Positions 25,401-36,006 of a stretch of DNA of 64,000 nt are shown in pieces; within the stretch, counting starts at the first letter, position 1; every line of letters begins with the position of its first letter. The notes beneath the pieces are model-generated. The model was given only the letters and a program-made list of their open reading frames with translations. It had not been told where the DNA came from and searched no databases. Position numbers and translations under genes: made by a program. The DNA is taken from positions 34,916-98,915 of the forward strand of contig RWJK01001798.1 in NCBI GenBank assembly GCA_004335835.1, in the 5' to 3' direction. The DNA comes from Scenedesmus sp. ARA3 (lineage: Eukaryota; Chlorophyta; Chlorophyceae; Sphaeropleales; Scenedesmaceae).

Positions 25401-28400
25401 CCGACAGTTATGCTGATGCTGTTGGGGCCTTTGGGGATGTTGGAGAGAGCTTTCTGCTTCTGCAGACGCATGTTGCCCCACACCAGAAGGCCGCTTGCAG
25501 GACGCCAGTAGGGGTTCATGAAGCTGAGCACAGCTGTGGAGCCAATGGTGTAGTTCTGCAGTGAAAAGATGCGCACAGTAGACATACAGAAGTTATGCGT
25601 CAGCAGGTACTGCTGTAGGGAAAGTCTGCCAATACCAAAACAGCAGCAAAATCCAGTGTTATCACTTGGCTTGCAGGAAAGGGGCTGACTCTTCGAGGCC
25701 CTCAACATCTGCACAAGGCACAGCACCTGACAAACAGCTGCTGCTGCTCTCCCGTGTGGCATGCTCATTACAGCCGCCACCTACCTGCCTATCCTTCAGG
25801 AGACCAAGGTCAGGCAGGAATGCCCAAGGTGCGGCCTCCCAGTCACTCTGGTTCCTACCAATCGGCGTCTCACTGCATGCTGGCTGTCCATTGACACCCA
25901 GCACCTGACTGCCATTTGCATATGACACCGCACACGCCACAAGCTTCAAATCCGCAGCACAAGGCAGCGTGATAGCACACGGCTTGGCAGTAGCAGGCTT
26001 GCCGCTAACAATCTGGCAGCGCTGCGCGCGCAGCTGCGCATTAGCCGAAGCCGAGCAGTTGGCGAGGCTCTCAGAGGTGTTAGGTTTCAGGTAAACCTCG
26101 ACTGTAACGCCTTCAAGTTGGCTGCCGTCTTTGTCATTGAGCCAGGTGCGAGCTGACATGATGAAGGGGATGCCTGGTACGTCTGTGTTGGGGGAACGTG
26201 ACAGCTCCACGCGCACAGGGCCATTTGCAATCCTGCAGGAGAGCAGTGAAGACACCGTGTCATTAGCAGCTATTGTGGTGACAGCACGCATAGCAAGATG
26301 TAACCACAATTTGGTACAGCCATCAATAGGTTGCAGGTGACCCATCAAAAACACCTCCTACAAATGGCAACAGTAAACAGCAGCGCCCCTTACCTGACGG
26401 AAGCAGTCTCCCTGATACGCTCCCTTGTACTTTCAATCCTCAAAGCAGATTGCAGCCCTAGGTTTGTACAAATATTGATATGATGCAGGTGACACTCTAA
26501 CAAATGGCAACAGTAAACAGCAGCGCCCCTTACCTAACTGCAGCAGTCTCCCTGATGCGTTCCCTCGTAGGTCCAATCCACACAGCAGTCAAACTCAGCT
26601 GGTCGCCCAAGCTGCTAGCATTCTTTGGCGGCAGCTGCCCCAAAGGGATGCTTGCCTCTGCCAGGCCCTTTGCATCTGTTGTTACATTGAAGGCCCCGCT
26701 GGCCAGTGGTAATGTCCAGGTTATGTCGATGTTTGCGCCTGACACGTCAGCACCTAGGTAGCTACTGGCCTTGATGAGCACCTTGACGGTGCTGCTTGGT
26801 GGGGACTGCAGCATAGCATGAAACAACAGGGTTGCAGGCAGCACATGAGCAAAAAAGATATTGGTCCACTGTGACACGTAAGCACCAAGGTAGCTGCTGG
26901 CCTTGATGAGCACCTTGACTGTGCTGCTTGGCGGGGACTGCAGCATGGAAGTCAACAACAGGAAAGCAGCCAACACATGAGCAAAGAAGCTTATACTCCA
27001 GCACGCGCAGCGCGCATCTGCAACCACTGCATGCAGTGCAGATGCAGAGTTCTGTTTCCCTATCTAGCTATGCGTTTTCAAAATTTGGGAACCAGGTGTA
27101 GCTGCACTCACCCAGTCAGGCACAGTAACGTTGAGCAGCGCTGTTGGTGGCCGTGGGTTGCCGACTGTAAAGGACTCCGACGCAACACTGGCGCCATCGT
27201 CATCACTGCTGCTGCTGCTGCTTGCCGTAGGTGCTGTGCCGGGCCTCGTCTTTGGCGTGACAAGTGTCAGCGAATATGCTCCGGGCTTGGCACCAGCAGG
27301 AACATCAATGATGGCGTGGAAGCTGCCATATGATGCGTTGATTTTGACCGGAATAACAAGCGGCTTGTCATCTGTTGTGCCAGAGAAGCTGGGCATGACT
27401 GTTACGTTGACCGTGGTCAAACCGACTGGCAGTGCCAGCCTGTCGCCCTTGCCGCTGCGCTCTTGCAGGAAACCTGGAAAGAAGGTCATACACGCAAGAG
27501 CAGCAACAGCAGCAATTGAGTTGACCGCTTCATCATTACTGCTGTTGTATTCTCATTTGCCAGCGAGGCATTGGATGCATCATGGTGCTGTACAGCAGCT
27601 GCTGTGTGCTTCCTGCATAACCCCGACCAGCTGTACAGCAACACCACACTCCACCCCCAACAGCAGCAGCAGCTCCTGCAAGCGAGGCGCAGGCCGCACC
27701 TGGCACATGTTCAAGCTGCCCAAAAAGAAACCCCAGGCACGCCATCCTCGCAGCAGCACTAGCACCTGCAAGCAGGTCCTGAAGTCGTACCTGTAATGTG
27801 CAGCTTGTCACCAGGCATCACAATGCTGCGGTCCATCACCAGCTCCCCGACATACGGGTACTGCAGCGCCTCATCTTCGTAATATGACGGCGTTGTTATA
27901 CTGTTAATAACAAGCGTTCCATGGCCTGTCGCCTCCACAAGACCAGACAGTGTTCCGTAGTTGCCCTGCACCATTGACTTGATGTTCACAGAGCAAGTGC
28001 CATCGCTGCCAGTTGTGCAAAAGGGTCCAGGGACTGGTGCTTCGCCACAGCACTTGTAGAGGGTGAGGGAGACCTTGGCACCAGCCAGAGGGGTGGCTGC
28101 TGGGCTGGTGAGGGTCACGAGGTGTGTGATGTTGCTGCCAACCACAATGGCTGCGAGGCAGGCAGCACAGCAGCAGCAGGAACAAATTGACAACAATGTC
28201 AGGCGCAGGTGCTGACGGGGTTGATGGCTTTGATAGTTGATCTGTAGATGCAGCAAAAGCTGGCAAGCATGGATGCAGTCAGTGCCTTGAACGTCTCAAA
28301 TTGAATCTGTGCCAATGCTATATAGGTTCACGCATGCAAAGGGCTCTGGCCTGTGGCGCTGAACACTTCGCTGAAAACGCAGCCATGATCTGTCAGCCTA

Positions 28401-31400
28401 CTAGCACAGCCACAACGCACAGCACAGCGTGCTACTGCCTTTCCCAGCCCCACTCACATGCATACTGCAGGTCGCTCTGCACCACCATCACGCGGTTGCT
28501 CAGGCTTTCATACGTTGAGCGTGTGGGTGTGCCCACCAGCTGCACGCCTGGCTTGCCTGACAGCGTGAGCACCTTGGTGGCAGTTAGCGCGCTGAAGGAG
28601 CGGCTGAAGCTCTCAGCTGCAAGGAAACAGCGCAGTAGCACAGCAGCAGCAAAGTTTGACTAACACAGCTTACGCATGCACTACACATCAGCTCAGCGCA
28701 CTGAAGGAGTGGCTGAACCTCTCCCATGCAAGGAAAAACACGGCACATCAGCAGTGGTGCTGACGGTGTTAACCACATGGTTCCACTTGCAGCGGTTGAA
28801 ACACAGTTGCCCTGTTTGGCTGCTGATTTCAAACATGCCCTTGCCTTGACCTCTTACACTCTCCAGCCCGACAAAAACAGCGTCCTGCAAGCTGCTTACA
28901 TACCTTCCAGGCTGTGCGGCTGCAGTCGCCGTCCCTACTGCTTGAACACCCCTCACCTGGCGTCCCCAGTGTCTGCACAGTCTGCTTTGAGTAGTCAGCG
29001 GCCAGCACCCGCAGCCCCTTGGCAGGCTTATCAGGGAAAGCCCACACAGACACGCCCTGCGCGTCCCAGTCCTGGCTGCCGTTGCCGCGGTACACCACAG
29101 GCCACTGCAGCGGCCGCTGCTGCGCGTCAGGCTCAAGCACCATCACCTGCAGGAGCAGCAGCAGCAGCAGCAGCAGCAGCACACTCGTGATGTTTAACAT
29201 CGGCCGCTGTTGTACCGGCTGGCCGAGAACAGGCCGCTGCTGGGCACCAGGCTCCAGCACCATCACCTACAGCTGCAGCATACGACAGGGTTGTCATGAT
29301 CGTGTGCTAGGAGCATCCCCAGCAGAGACGCTGAGGCCAATTCCGGGAAGATCGCAGCCTTGCAGGAACGCCAGCTACTAGTAATGCAAGGGATCCAGCT
29401 GCGCACCGCAGCACAACACACAGCAGCAAACTCATAACATAACCTAACAAAACCGGTACAACAGCTTGCTCACCGAGGACGAGGAGGACAGCTGACAGAA
29501 GGACAGGTCAGCGGCAGCATCAAGTATACCCGGAGCATCCCCAGCCAACTCTATACAACAGCAATTTGATACACAAAAGCATGCTCACCGAAGATGACGA
29601 GGACAGCTCAGGGAAGGACAGGTCAGCTGCAGGCTCATTAGTGAAGAAGTAGGCTGTGCTGTCCTCAAGAGGCAGGCCGTATGCATCCCGGATTGCTGCG
29701 CTGCCTGCCACCTTCAGCTGGTAGTGCTGACGTGGCAGCCTCCACTCAAACAACAGTTACAGGAGCCCACCACCATAACCACACACAATTTGAAAACACA
29801 AAGCATGCAAGCAAGGCTAAAGTCCTCACCGAAGACGAGGAGGACAGCTCAGGGAAGGACAGGTCAGCGGCAGGCTCATTTCTGAAGAAGTAGGCCGTGC
29901 TGTCTTCCAGCGGCAGGCCGTATGCATCCCGGATTGCTGCGCTGCCCGCCACCTTGAGCTGGTAGTGCTGACGTGGCAGCCTCAACTCAAGAAACCAGCT
30001 ACAGGTGCCCACCACCACAACCACGCACAAGCGAATTCACAAAGCATGCAAGCAAGGCCAACACCCTCACCGAGGATGACGAGGACAGCTCTGGGAAGGA
30101 CAGGTCAGCGGCAGGCTCATTAGTGAAAAAGTAAGCCGTGCTGTCCTCCAGCGGCAGGCCGTACGCATCCCGAATTGCTGCGCTGCCCGCCACCTTGAGC
30201 TGGTAGTGCTGACGTGGCATGAGGCTGGGTACAGTCAGCAGCAGTTGGCCCCTGTTCACCCGCTCCAGCGTGAAAGGTATCTGCATGTGTTGTGTGTTGT
30301 TACATGGACGGACACGGCAGGTTAGGAGGCAAACATAATGAGTGCGGAGGAGATGCTGCAGGGGTGCCTGCCAGCTGGATGAAAGATTGCATGCTGTGCA
30401 ATATCACAGCCAGTTTGCGTCTCCAACCGCAGCACTGGTTGAACAGTGCCCTGTCTTGGAGGATGGCTGCTGCCTCTCACCTGCTTGCATGGCGTCTTCC
30501 ACTTGTAGGGGTCGTCGTACTTGCACAGGTACATCTGCGCCTGCAGCATCTCTATGCTGACGTCAGCAGCTGTACCATGTGGCAGCCACATCAGCAGGCG
30601 GCGGTAGCTGCAAGCACACAGGCAGCAATCAGGATCTTGTAAGGTTCAGGAAGTTGCAAGCACGGCTCAGCAGCAGCGCTATGCACAGCCGCGCGTGCAA
30701 GCAGTGCAGCATTCAACAACAACAGTTAAACATTTTTGCAACTACTCAGAGCGGTGAGGCAGCTAGGACCTGCTGTGAGCCTGGCACGTTGTGAGTGCAT
30801 CTTATCCCGCACGCTATGGGAACCCTGACCACAGAGCAGGAGCTGCAGCGCGCACCTGATGGTGTTCTCCTGCTCCAGTGCCGCCGCTGGGCTGTCGGGC
30901 TGCTGGAAGTTGGTGCGCAGCGGGATGCGGAAGCGCCGCAGACCCCACAGCTGTGACCAGCAGCAGTTGGAGGCAGCAGCAGCAGGCAGAGGAGGAGGCG
31001 CTGGGAGAGCAACAGAGGGAGATGTCAGTGCTGCAAAGAACTGCTGCTGGCTTTAACCAGGCTGGTCTGCTGGCATCAGGTGCATCCAGACCGAAGCTCA
31101 ATGGTCTCGTGCCTCTCTGCACCAGGGAACACTGCTGCTGCTGACCTAGGTTGCTGCTCCTTGTGGACCTGTTTCTGCATGCTCTTTGTAATGCATGGCT
31201 AATCATCTGCTTCAGCACGGCACCATTTCTCAATAGCAAACCTCTACTCACATAGACATTCGTGTCGTTCTTTGTGGGTCCTGACACTGTGTTGTATCGC
31301 ACGCCCTTTGGCAGCCGCAGCATTGCCACGCCACTTGCAGGAAGCCCTGGCACAAGCCTCACGACTGCACACGTGCTGTTCTGCTGCTGCTGCAGCTGCT

Positions 31401-33302
31401 TCGCTGGCGGCGCAAAGGGGTCAACCACAACATAAGGTGGGCCGCAAGGCAGGACCTTGATTGACTGGCTGCTGCCTGCGTTGCTGCCGCAGCAGGGCAC
31501 TACTGCTAGTGCAGACTGCAGCGCTGACAGCAGCACTGGGAAGGAGAAGGTGAGGGTGATGTTGGCTGCGGCAGTAGAAAGGATGAGATGGCAGGGACAG
31601 AAGGACGTGTTACTGTATGTTTGCTGCGCGTCAAGGATGTGTGCCGCATTCCTGCAGTGCATCTTTGCAGCTGCATGTGCTGACATGACAGCACTCGCCA
31701 GCAACTGCTGGCCCCGCTGCCCTTGCATTGCCCCTCCTTCCACAACCCTGCTTGCACGAAACCTTGCAGCCGGTCAAAGGCAGTCAAACCTCGTCAACGT
31801 TTGACTTACCATCTGGCGGCACCTCTGGGAACTTGTCATCAGCCATGCCCCTGTAAGCGTTCCACTGGTCGTCTGTGGCCTTGTTGGCGGACGCAGACGC
31901 AATGTTTGCCACATCAAAGGTGATGGGTGATGAGGAGATGCGAACCTTAGGCGGCCCAGTCAGCACCAGTGGAGCACCTGCCAGCAGCACACGGCCAAAA
32001 AAGCATACACCTTTACTGTACAATGCGGCTATGCTCCTGCACATTCATTGCGTGCAAGGCCTGCATATTTCAAGGCCAGCACAGCTATCTGTTACGAGGC
32101 ACGGTTCTGCTGCAGCCCTCAAGCATGCTACCGCATCATGGGTGCTTGCATCTGCATCTGCTGCTGCTGCTGCTGTGCACATACATTGCTTCCTGCACAT
32201 GCCGCATCCGCTGCTGTAGCGCACCATCAAAGGTCTTCATTGCAGTGTTCCAGCTGAGCTCGCAGTCCAGGTCAGTCGGCCACGCAATGGATGGATCCCA
32301 ACGTGCAATGTTTGTTGTCACCCAGCGGAACATGCCAGGCACTGGACAGTTCACCTTGAACGGGACCTGCAGCAGCCACAGCATGCAGCTAGTTACACTT
32401 TGCTGGGGTCAAACTAGTAGCAGCACGGCTCTGGCGACACTGTCTGACAAGTCGGCGGCTATTGTGTTATCGGTTTTGCAGCTGCCTGCCCTTGCAGCTG
32501 ACCCTTCGCTGCTGCTGCTATCATCCCAGCCGCCACTGCGGCCTGCAGGCAGCCCAGCTGCTGGCAGCTGCTTGTGCAGATGCAGACAGCTGTTGCGATG
32601 GCATTTGCACACTCACCAGAGCATCTGGCAGAGCCTGCTTTCCAAAGTCTGACCCGAGTGCAATGACAGGCCTGGAAAAGACAGCCTGCAGGAAACAGCA
32701 GTTGAAACAGACATGAAAGGCACAGCACATCGTCAGGGAAGGAGGAGCCATTGCTGGCATAATGCCATTACATGGAAACATGCTGCATGTTGCTTTGCTG
32801 ATGGCATGTGCTGGCTGCTATGCGTGGGTTGCTTTGTGCAGGTTAGTTGCTCATGTTGCTGCGTCACTGGAGTGTCGGGTAGTGGAAGTTGCTGGCTCAA
32901 CTGCAGTGTCACTTGCCAACATAACGCCAAGTGACAAGCTGCTGCGCGTTGTAACGTCCACACAACTATTGAACGGTCGGTCATATGTATGAAAAAGACA
33001 TTGGATTGGCCCTTTCAGGTGCGTGATGTGGCCGTGCTGCTGCTCTGCTGCACGCACAAGGAAGGTGCAGCAGCTGCCAGCTGGCACAGAAGCTTGAGTG
33101 GTTACTGGTGCTGCGCTGCAGTGCTCACCATGAACGCTTGGCCCTCCTCAACTTTGATAGATTTGGTGCTGTTGTCCAGCAGTGCTGATGGTGTGGTCAG
33201 CACAACCTCCAACGGCAGCTGGTTCTGCAGGAAAGCTGCATCACTGCCCAGAGCAGTCACTAGTACCAGCAGCGCCAACCAACAGCAGCGCCCTGCATCC
33301 AC
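19475..33302 (-). CDS. Alpha-2-macroglobulin-family secreted protein with C-terminal EGF-like module
   Basis: 21 exons (minus, 5' to 3'): 33129-33302, 32617-32685, 32225-32366, 31810-31977, 31252-31565, 30856-30950, 30481-30607, 30071-30280, 28957-29146, 28458-28616, 27791-28150, 27112-27473, 26534-26805, 25785-26232, 25061-25555, 24693-24791, 24213-24380, 23431-23596, 22464-23236, 21726-22240, 19475-20972. Total 6,804 nt, 2,267 residues, all phases consistent. Residues 1-22 form a signal peptide (MDAGRCCWLALLVLVTALGS). Bacterial-type A2M hallmarks: 'Y-x-L-x-V' MG-like module in exon 8; 'DRSIVMPGDKLHITG' in exon 11; AEVTVVVVDESILAL in exon 16; 'TDGSASIRFKSPPNLGTFNVRAYA' style A2M block in exon 19; the C-terminal 'GLEPIDPLVY ... 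GTFVLPPVKA' receptor-binding-like block in exon 21. The last 40 residues hold six Cys in EGF spacing (CPGNCSSNGVC...CLCNAGFTGASC). No GCxEQ thioester is seen in the spliced product. Function as a protease trap is inferred from the family. Confidence 0.9.
21074..21239 (-). repeat. Two intronic copies of the A2M exon 21 acceptor region
   Basis: Copies at about 21074-21110 and 21187-21239 repeat the start of exon 21 (20935-20975): the acceptor, GTACATGGACTTTGAGGAG and following codons. Both are in direct orientation inside intron 20. Confidence 0.88.
21549..21640 (-). repeat. Intronic copy of the A2M exon 20 3' end, donor included
   Basis: About 90 bp repeats 21722-21812 (the last 30 codons of exon 20 and its donor) with roughly a dozen mismatches. 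The donor-like GTAAGT is retained, but an in-frame TAG-type change makes it unlikely to be used as an exon. Confidence 0.85.
23755..24145 (-). repeat. Array of intronic copies of the A2M exon 17 3' end
   Basis: At least three copies (about 23831-23890, 23957-24006 and 24091-24145) of the segment that ends exon 17 at 24213-24262: the WLPLVTTVTPSA-coding word plus GTGAG donor. Flanking intron sequence is partly copied too (23755-23830 resembles 24127-24205), so the intron is built of 115-135-bp modules. Shared word: GGGGCAGCCAGGGGTCCAG. Confidence 0.88.
24446..24510 (-). repeat. Intronic copy of the A2M exon 17 5' end
   Basis: About 65 bp in intron 16 matches 24321-24385, the first 20 codons of exon 17 and its acceptor. 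Shared words include ATGTAAGAAGA and CCCGCCGGCAC. Confidence 0.85.
26361..26440 (-). repeat. Intronic copy of the A2M exon 13 3' end and donor
   Basis: About 80 bp matches 26501-26580 at an offset of 140 bp, starting with an identical 34-mer around the CCTTAC (GTAAGG) donor. It lies inside intron 13. Confidence 0.88.
26875..26991 (-). repeat. Intronic copy of the A2M exon 13 5' end and acceptor
   Basis: About 117 bp matches 26744-26860, the beginning of exon 13 (SPPSSTVKVLIKASSYLGA) with its TGCAG acceptor and upstream intron. The offset is 131 bp. The protein frame is also intact in the copy. Confidence 0.88.
28690..28737 (-). repeat. Intronic copy of the A2M exon 10 5' end
   Basis: About 45 bp (around GCGCACTGAAGGAGTGGCTGA) repeats 28588-28630, the acceptor and first codons of exon 10, inside intron 9. 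Confidence 0.75.
29200..29275 (-). repeat. Intronic copy of the A2M exon 9 5' end
   Basis: Encodes VMVLEPGAQQRP against VMVLEPDAQQRP at the start of exon 9 (29110-29150), with acceptor. It is followed by a (CAG)n tract at 29155-29180. Confidence 0.82.
29471..29985 (-). repeat. Two exon-length copies and one fragment of A2M exon 8
   Basis: Segments 29830-29985 and 29589-29744 are each 156 nt (52 codons, phase 0). Both keep a plausible AG acceptor, a CTCAC (GTGAG) donor and the exon 8 coding block (QHYQLKVAGSAAIRDAYGLP and downstream). A 40-bp fragment of the donor end lies at 29471-29510. Unit spacing is about 240 bp. If spliced in, they would add 52 or 104 residues. The copies lack the first 18 codons of exon 8. 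Confidence 0.9.
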
Positions 33303-34690
33303 AAAGGCCGCAATTCGGTGCTCAGAGTGCTGAAAGTACGATTGGATGCAATTGGGTTTGCATTCTTTACAGTAAGCCCAACAGGAGGGCCTGGCTCAAT
33401 AGTGTGGGCACTTTGGGCATCTCACCTGCTGCTGACCGCATGTTTGCACTCAGCACCCTTTTCTTGACCAGCTTAAAGCCTCATTTGTATAACTAAGACG
33501 TAAAGCGGTGCCTTAACGGTGGTCTGCAATAGCTTGGAGCTTTCGAAAGCTAGTTGGTCTCTTGCGGTGAGGCAGAATGGAGCGAATGTTTCGCAAACAG
33601 CCTCAAAAACGATGTATTTTATATGAATTGATTTTGCCCGAGCGCCTTCAAGGCATGGGGCAAAAGTGACGCTTGCACCAGCTAAGCCGACCACCTGCCA
33701 GCAACTACTTGAACGACATGACCTTCTGGGTGGTGAGCTGTCAGGATGATCCGAGGCGAACTCGTCGCGGATGCAGTTCAAGGGTGTATGTCTATGAGTG
33801 TTTGATCAATTTGCAAGAGTGGGAGCTGATCAAGGCGCTATGTGAAGGCCACTGTGTGCCCCGCACCAATCTTCTGATGCCACGGAACTTTGCAGCTACG
33901 GGAAAACAAATGAGCTGATAGAGCAAAATTGCACGAGAAGATTATCCCGCCAATGCAGAATGCGGCCACAGACGATGACGTAAACGTAACGTTGGCTCAC
34001 CAGCTAAAGCAGTCGAGCACGATGCGTCTCACAGCAATCCTGTTCCTATCGAGTCTCTGTATCGACACTTTTCACGTCTTTTGCGAACTGCGGAAACAGC
34101 AGCAGCAGCAGCCCCCATGATGCGATTGTCCTTGCCAACATCCACTCGCTGCCCAAGCATCCAGCACAGGGGCAGCATGCACAAATTCATGGGCCTGCAT
34201 CACCACAACCTGATTTCTACGGCTCCCAACCACTCCAGCAGCTCTGCAGCTGCACCAGCAGCCCAGATCAGCAGGAACAGCTCAGGGTGAGCAGCAGCGC
34301 AGGGTGCAGATCATGCCTGCTGTTGCAGCACTGCATGGCAGCATGATATTGATGCTTGGCTGATGCAAAAAAATTGAACTATAGATGAAACCAGCTAGAT
34401 CATGCACACGTTGTGACGCCAGCGCCCGGATCAGTTCTCCGCCATCCAATGTTCCTGCAGACTAGAGCGTAGGCTGCTGCTACTGCTGCTGCTGCTGCAG
34501 CTGCTTGTGGTGTCCTTGTGATCCTATGGATCTGCACTAAACTGCTGAATGTGCATGATATTCAGCACTTCAGCCTCTGTCACCTATCTTATGCCAGTCG
34601 CAGGCACCTACAGCTTTTCTGCAAGCACCAGTAGTACGATTTTAGCAGTGCGCTCCAGGGGTTCATCAACGTACAAGAACATCATCACCC
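33303..34690. other. Divergent intergenic region between A2M gene and gene D
   Basis: Head-to-head spacing of about 1.4 kb, presumably containing both promoters. Short plus frames at 33673-33918 and 34081-34290 have no splice support or recognised motif. A CTG tract lies at 34478-34502. Confidence 0.45.
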
Positions 34691-35414
34691 ATGCATCCCA
34701 TGCCTCAGCTACAACCTCACATTACTCCTGCTGTGTTTCTTCCTACCGCAATCCCCTCCTGCCACCACCACCCTGCCACAACCAGGCCGCTCATGCCCCA
34801 CAGCAGCAGCAGCAACATGCTGACCTGCGCAGTGCGAGGTGGCATGGGTCCCAATAGCCTCGTCACTGTGCGCTACCTGCCTGTTGGAGATGATGACGGC
34901 CTGCTGCAGCTCTCCGGCACGAACCCTGGTGATGCAATCATGGGGGATGTGGACACAGAGCCGAGGCCTGGCATGGGGCAGGAGCAGCGCCGCGAGGGGC
35001 GATCGCAGGCAGCAGGTGCGTGTGTTGCTGTGCAACCATCCCTTGACGGCTCTCAACCAAAGGTACCGGCTTGCAGCGCTTGCTGCATCCTATGCGCTTG
35101 CAGGGGTTGTAAATGCATGTTATCATGATAAAAAAAGTGCTTTGCTGTTGTGGATTGTCGCACAAGCTGCCACACACGCTGTGCATGCATGGCTGCTGCT
35201 GCAGGTGACACGAGCATCGCCCATGCTCAGAAGGTAAGTATCCCGAATGGACCCCTGGCACAAGATGTATCGTAACTGATCCACCAAGTGCTGCTGCTGC
35301 TGCAGGTGATGCGAGCATCGCTCATGCACTGAAGGCCAGCATCCCAAAGAGCACCTTGTCAGAGGATGCATCGTCACTGATTGACAAACAAAGTTGTGTG
35401 CACGGCTGCTGCTT

Positions 35415-35475
<61 letters not shown>

Positions 35476-35561
35476 AGGTGGCGCGAGCATCGCGCATGCA
35501 CTCAAGGCTAGCATCCCCAAAGGGCCCCTGGCGGAGGATGCATCGTTACTGATCCTCAAAG

Positions 35562-35597
<36 letters not shown>

Positions 35598-36006
35598 AGG
35601 TGACGCGAGCATCGCGCATGCACTCAAGGCTAGCATCCCAAAGGGTCCACTGGCTGAAGATGCAGCCATGTGCGAGCCGATGCCTGGCGACCCGCCCCGC
35701 GACATCACTGACCAAGAGCTCGCTGCAATGCGCGAGGGCAGATCAGACCTGATTGGCAACATCAGCACCAGCGGCAGCACTCCTGCAAGCAGCAGCAATG
35801 CGGCAGCAGGGGATATGCCTCCTGGCGGGGAGTGGGCCAAGCAGACGGCTGGCGGGGTTGTAGGAGGTTCTGCTGGCGATGCAAATGCTACAGGGGGTGG
35901 TGGTATTGAGGCTGAGCATATGGTTGGCGGCAGCAATGCGCCTGCTGATGACCCGAATCTGATCAAGAGGGTGGTGCAGGAGGAGACACTACATGGCCAG
36001 GAGTAG
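34691..36006 (+). CDS. Unknown Gly/Ala/Ser-rich protein, two exons (gene D)
   Basis: Exons 34691-35015 and 35600-36006 (TAG) join in phase 1 (GCAG|GTGCGT ... CTGCAG|GTGACG), total 732 nt, 243 residues. The start is tentative; an upstream exon is possible because the first 50 residues are His/Pro/Ser-rich and less gene-like. The middle is well formed (GPNSLVTVRYLPVGDDDGLL), then comes GDASIAHALKASIPKGPLAE at the exon 2 start, then an acidic, Gly-rich C-terminus. There is no signal peptide or membrane segment. The G-D-x-S-I-x-x-A-L pattern followed by a P-G-G block faintly recalls seed-maturation/LEA repeats, but I would not assign it. Three relics of the exon 2 start lie in the intron. Confidence 0.55.
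35205..35597 (+). repeat. Three intronic copies of gene D exon 2 start, each behind a CTG tract
   Basis: Copies begin at 35205, 35306 and 35478; the real exon begins at 35600. Each starts directly after CTGCAG with GTGA/GC(G/A)CGAGCATCGC and runs about 75 bp, coding a DASIAHALKASIP-like peptide in the same phase. (CTG)n precedes each, longest at 35411-35476 (about 20 triplets) and 35560-35597. None has an obvious in-phase donor, so they look like relics or alternative acceptors. Confidence 0.88.

Noticed and set aside
19475..33302. Recent bacterial transfer of the A2M gene
   Set aside because: The domain type is bacterial-like, but 20 introns with host-style splice sites and an EGF-like tail argue against a recent event.
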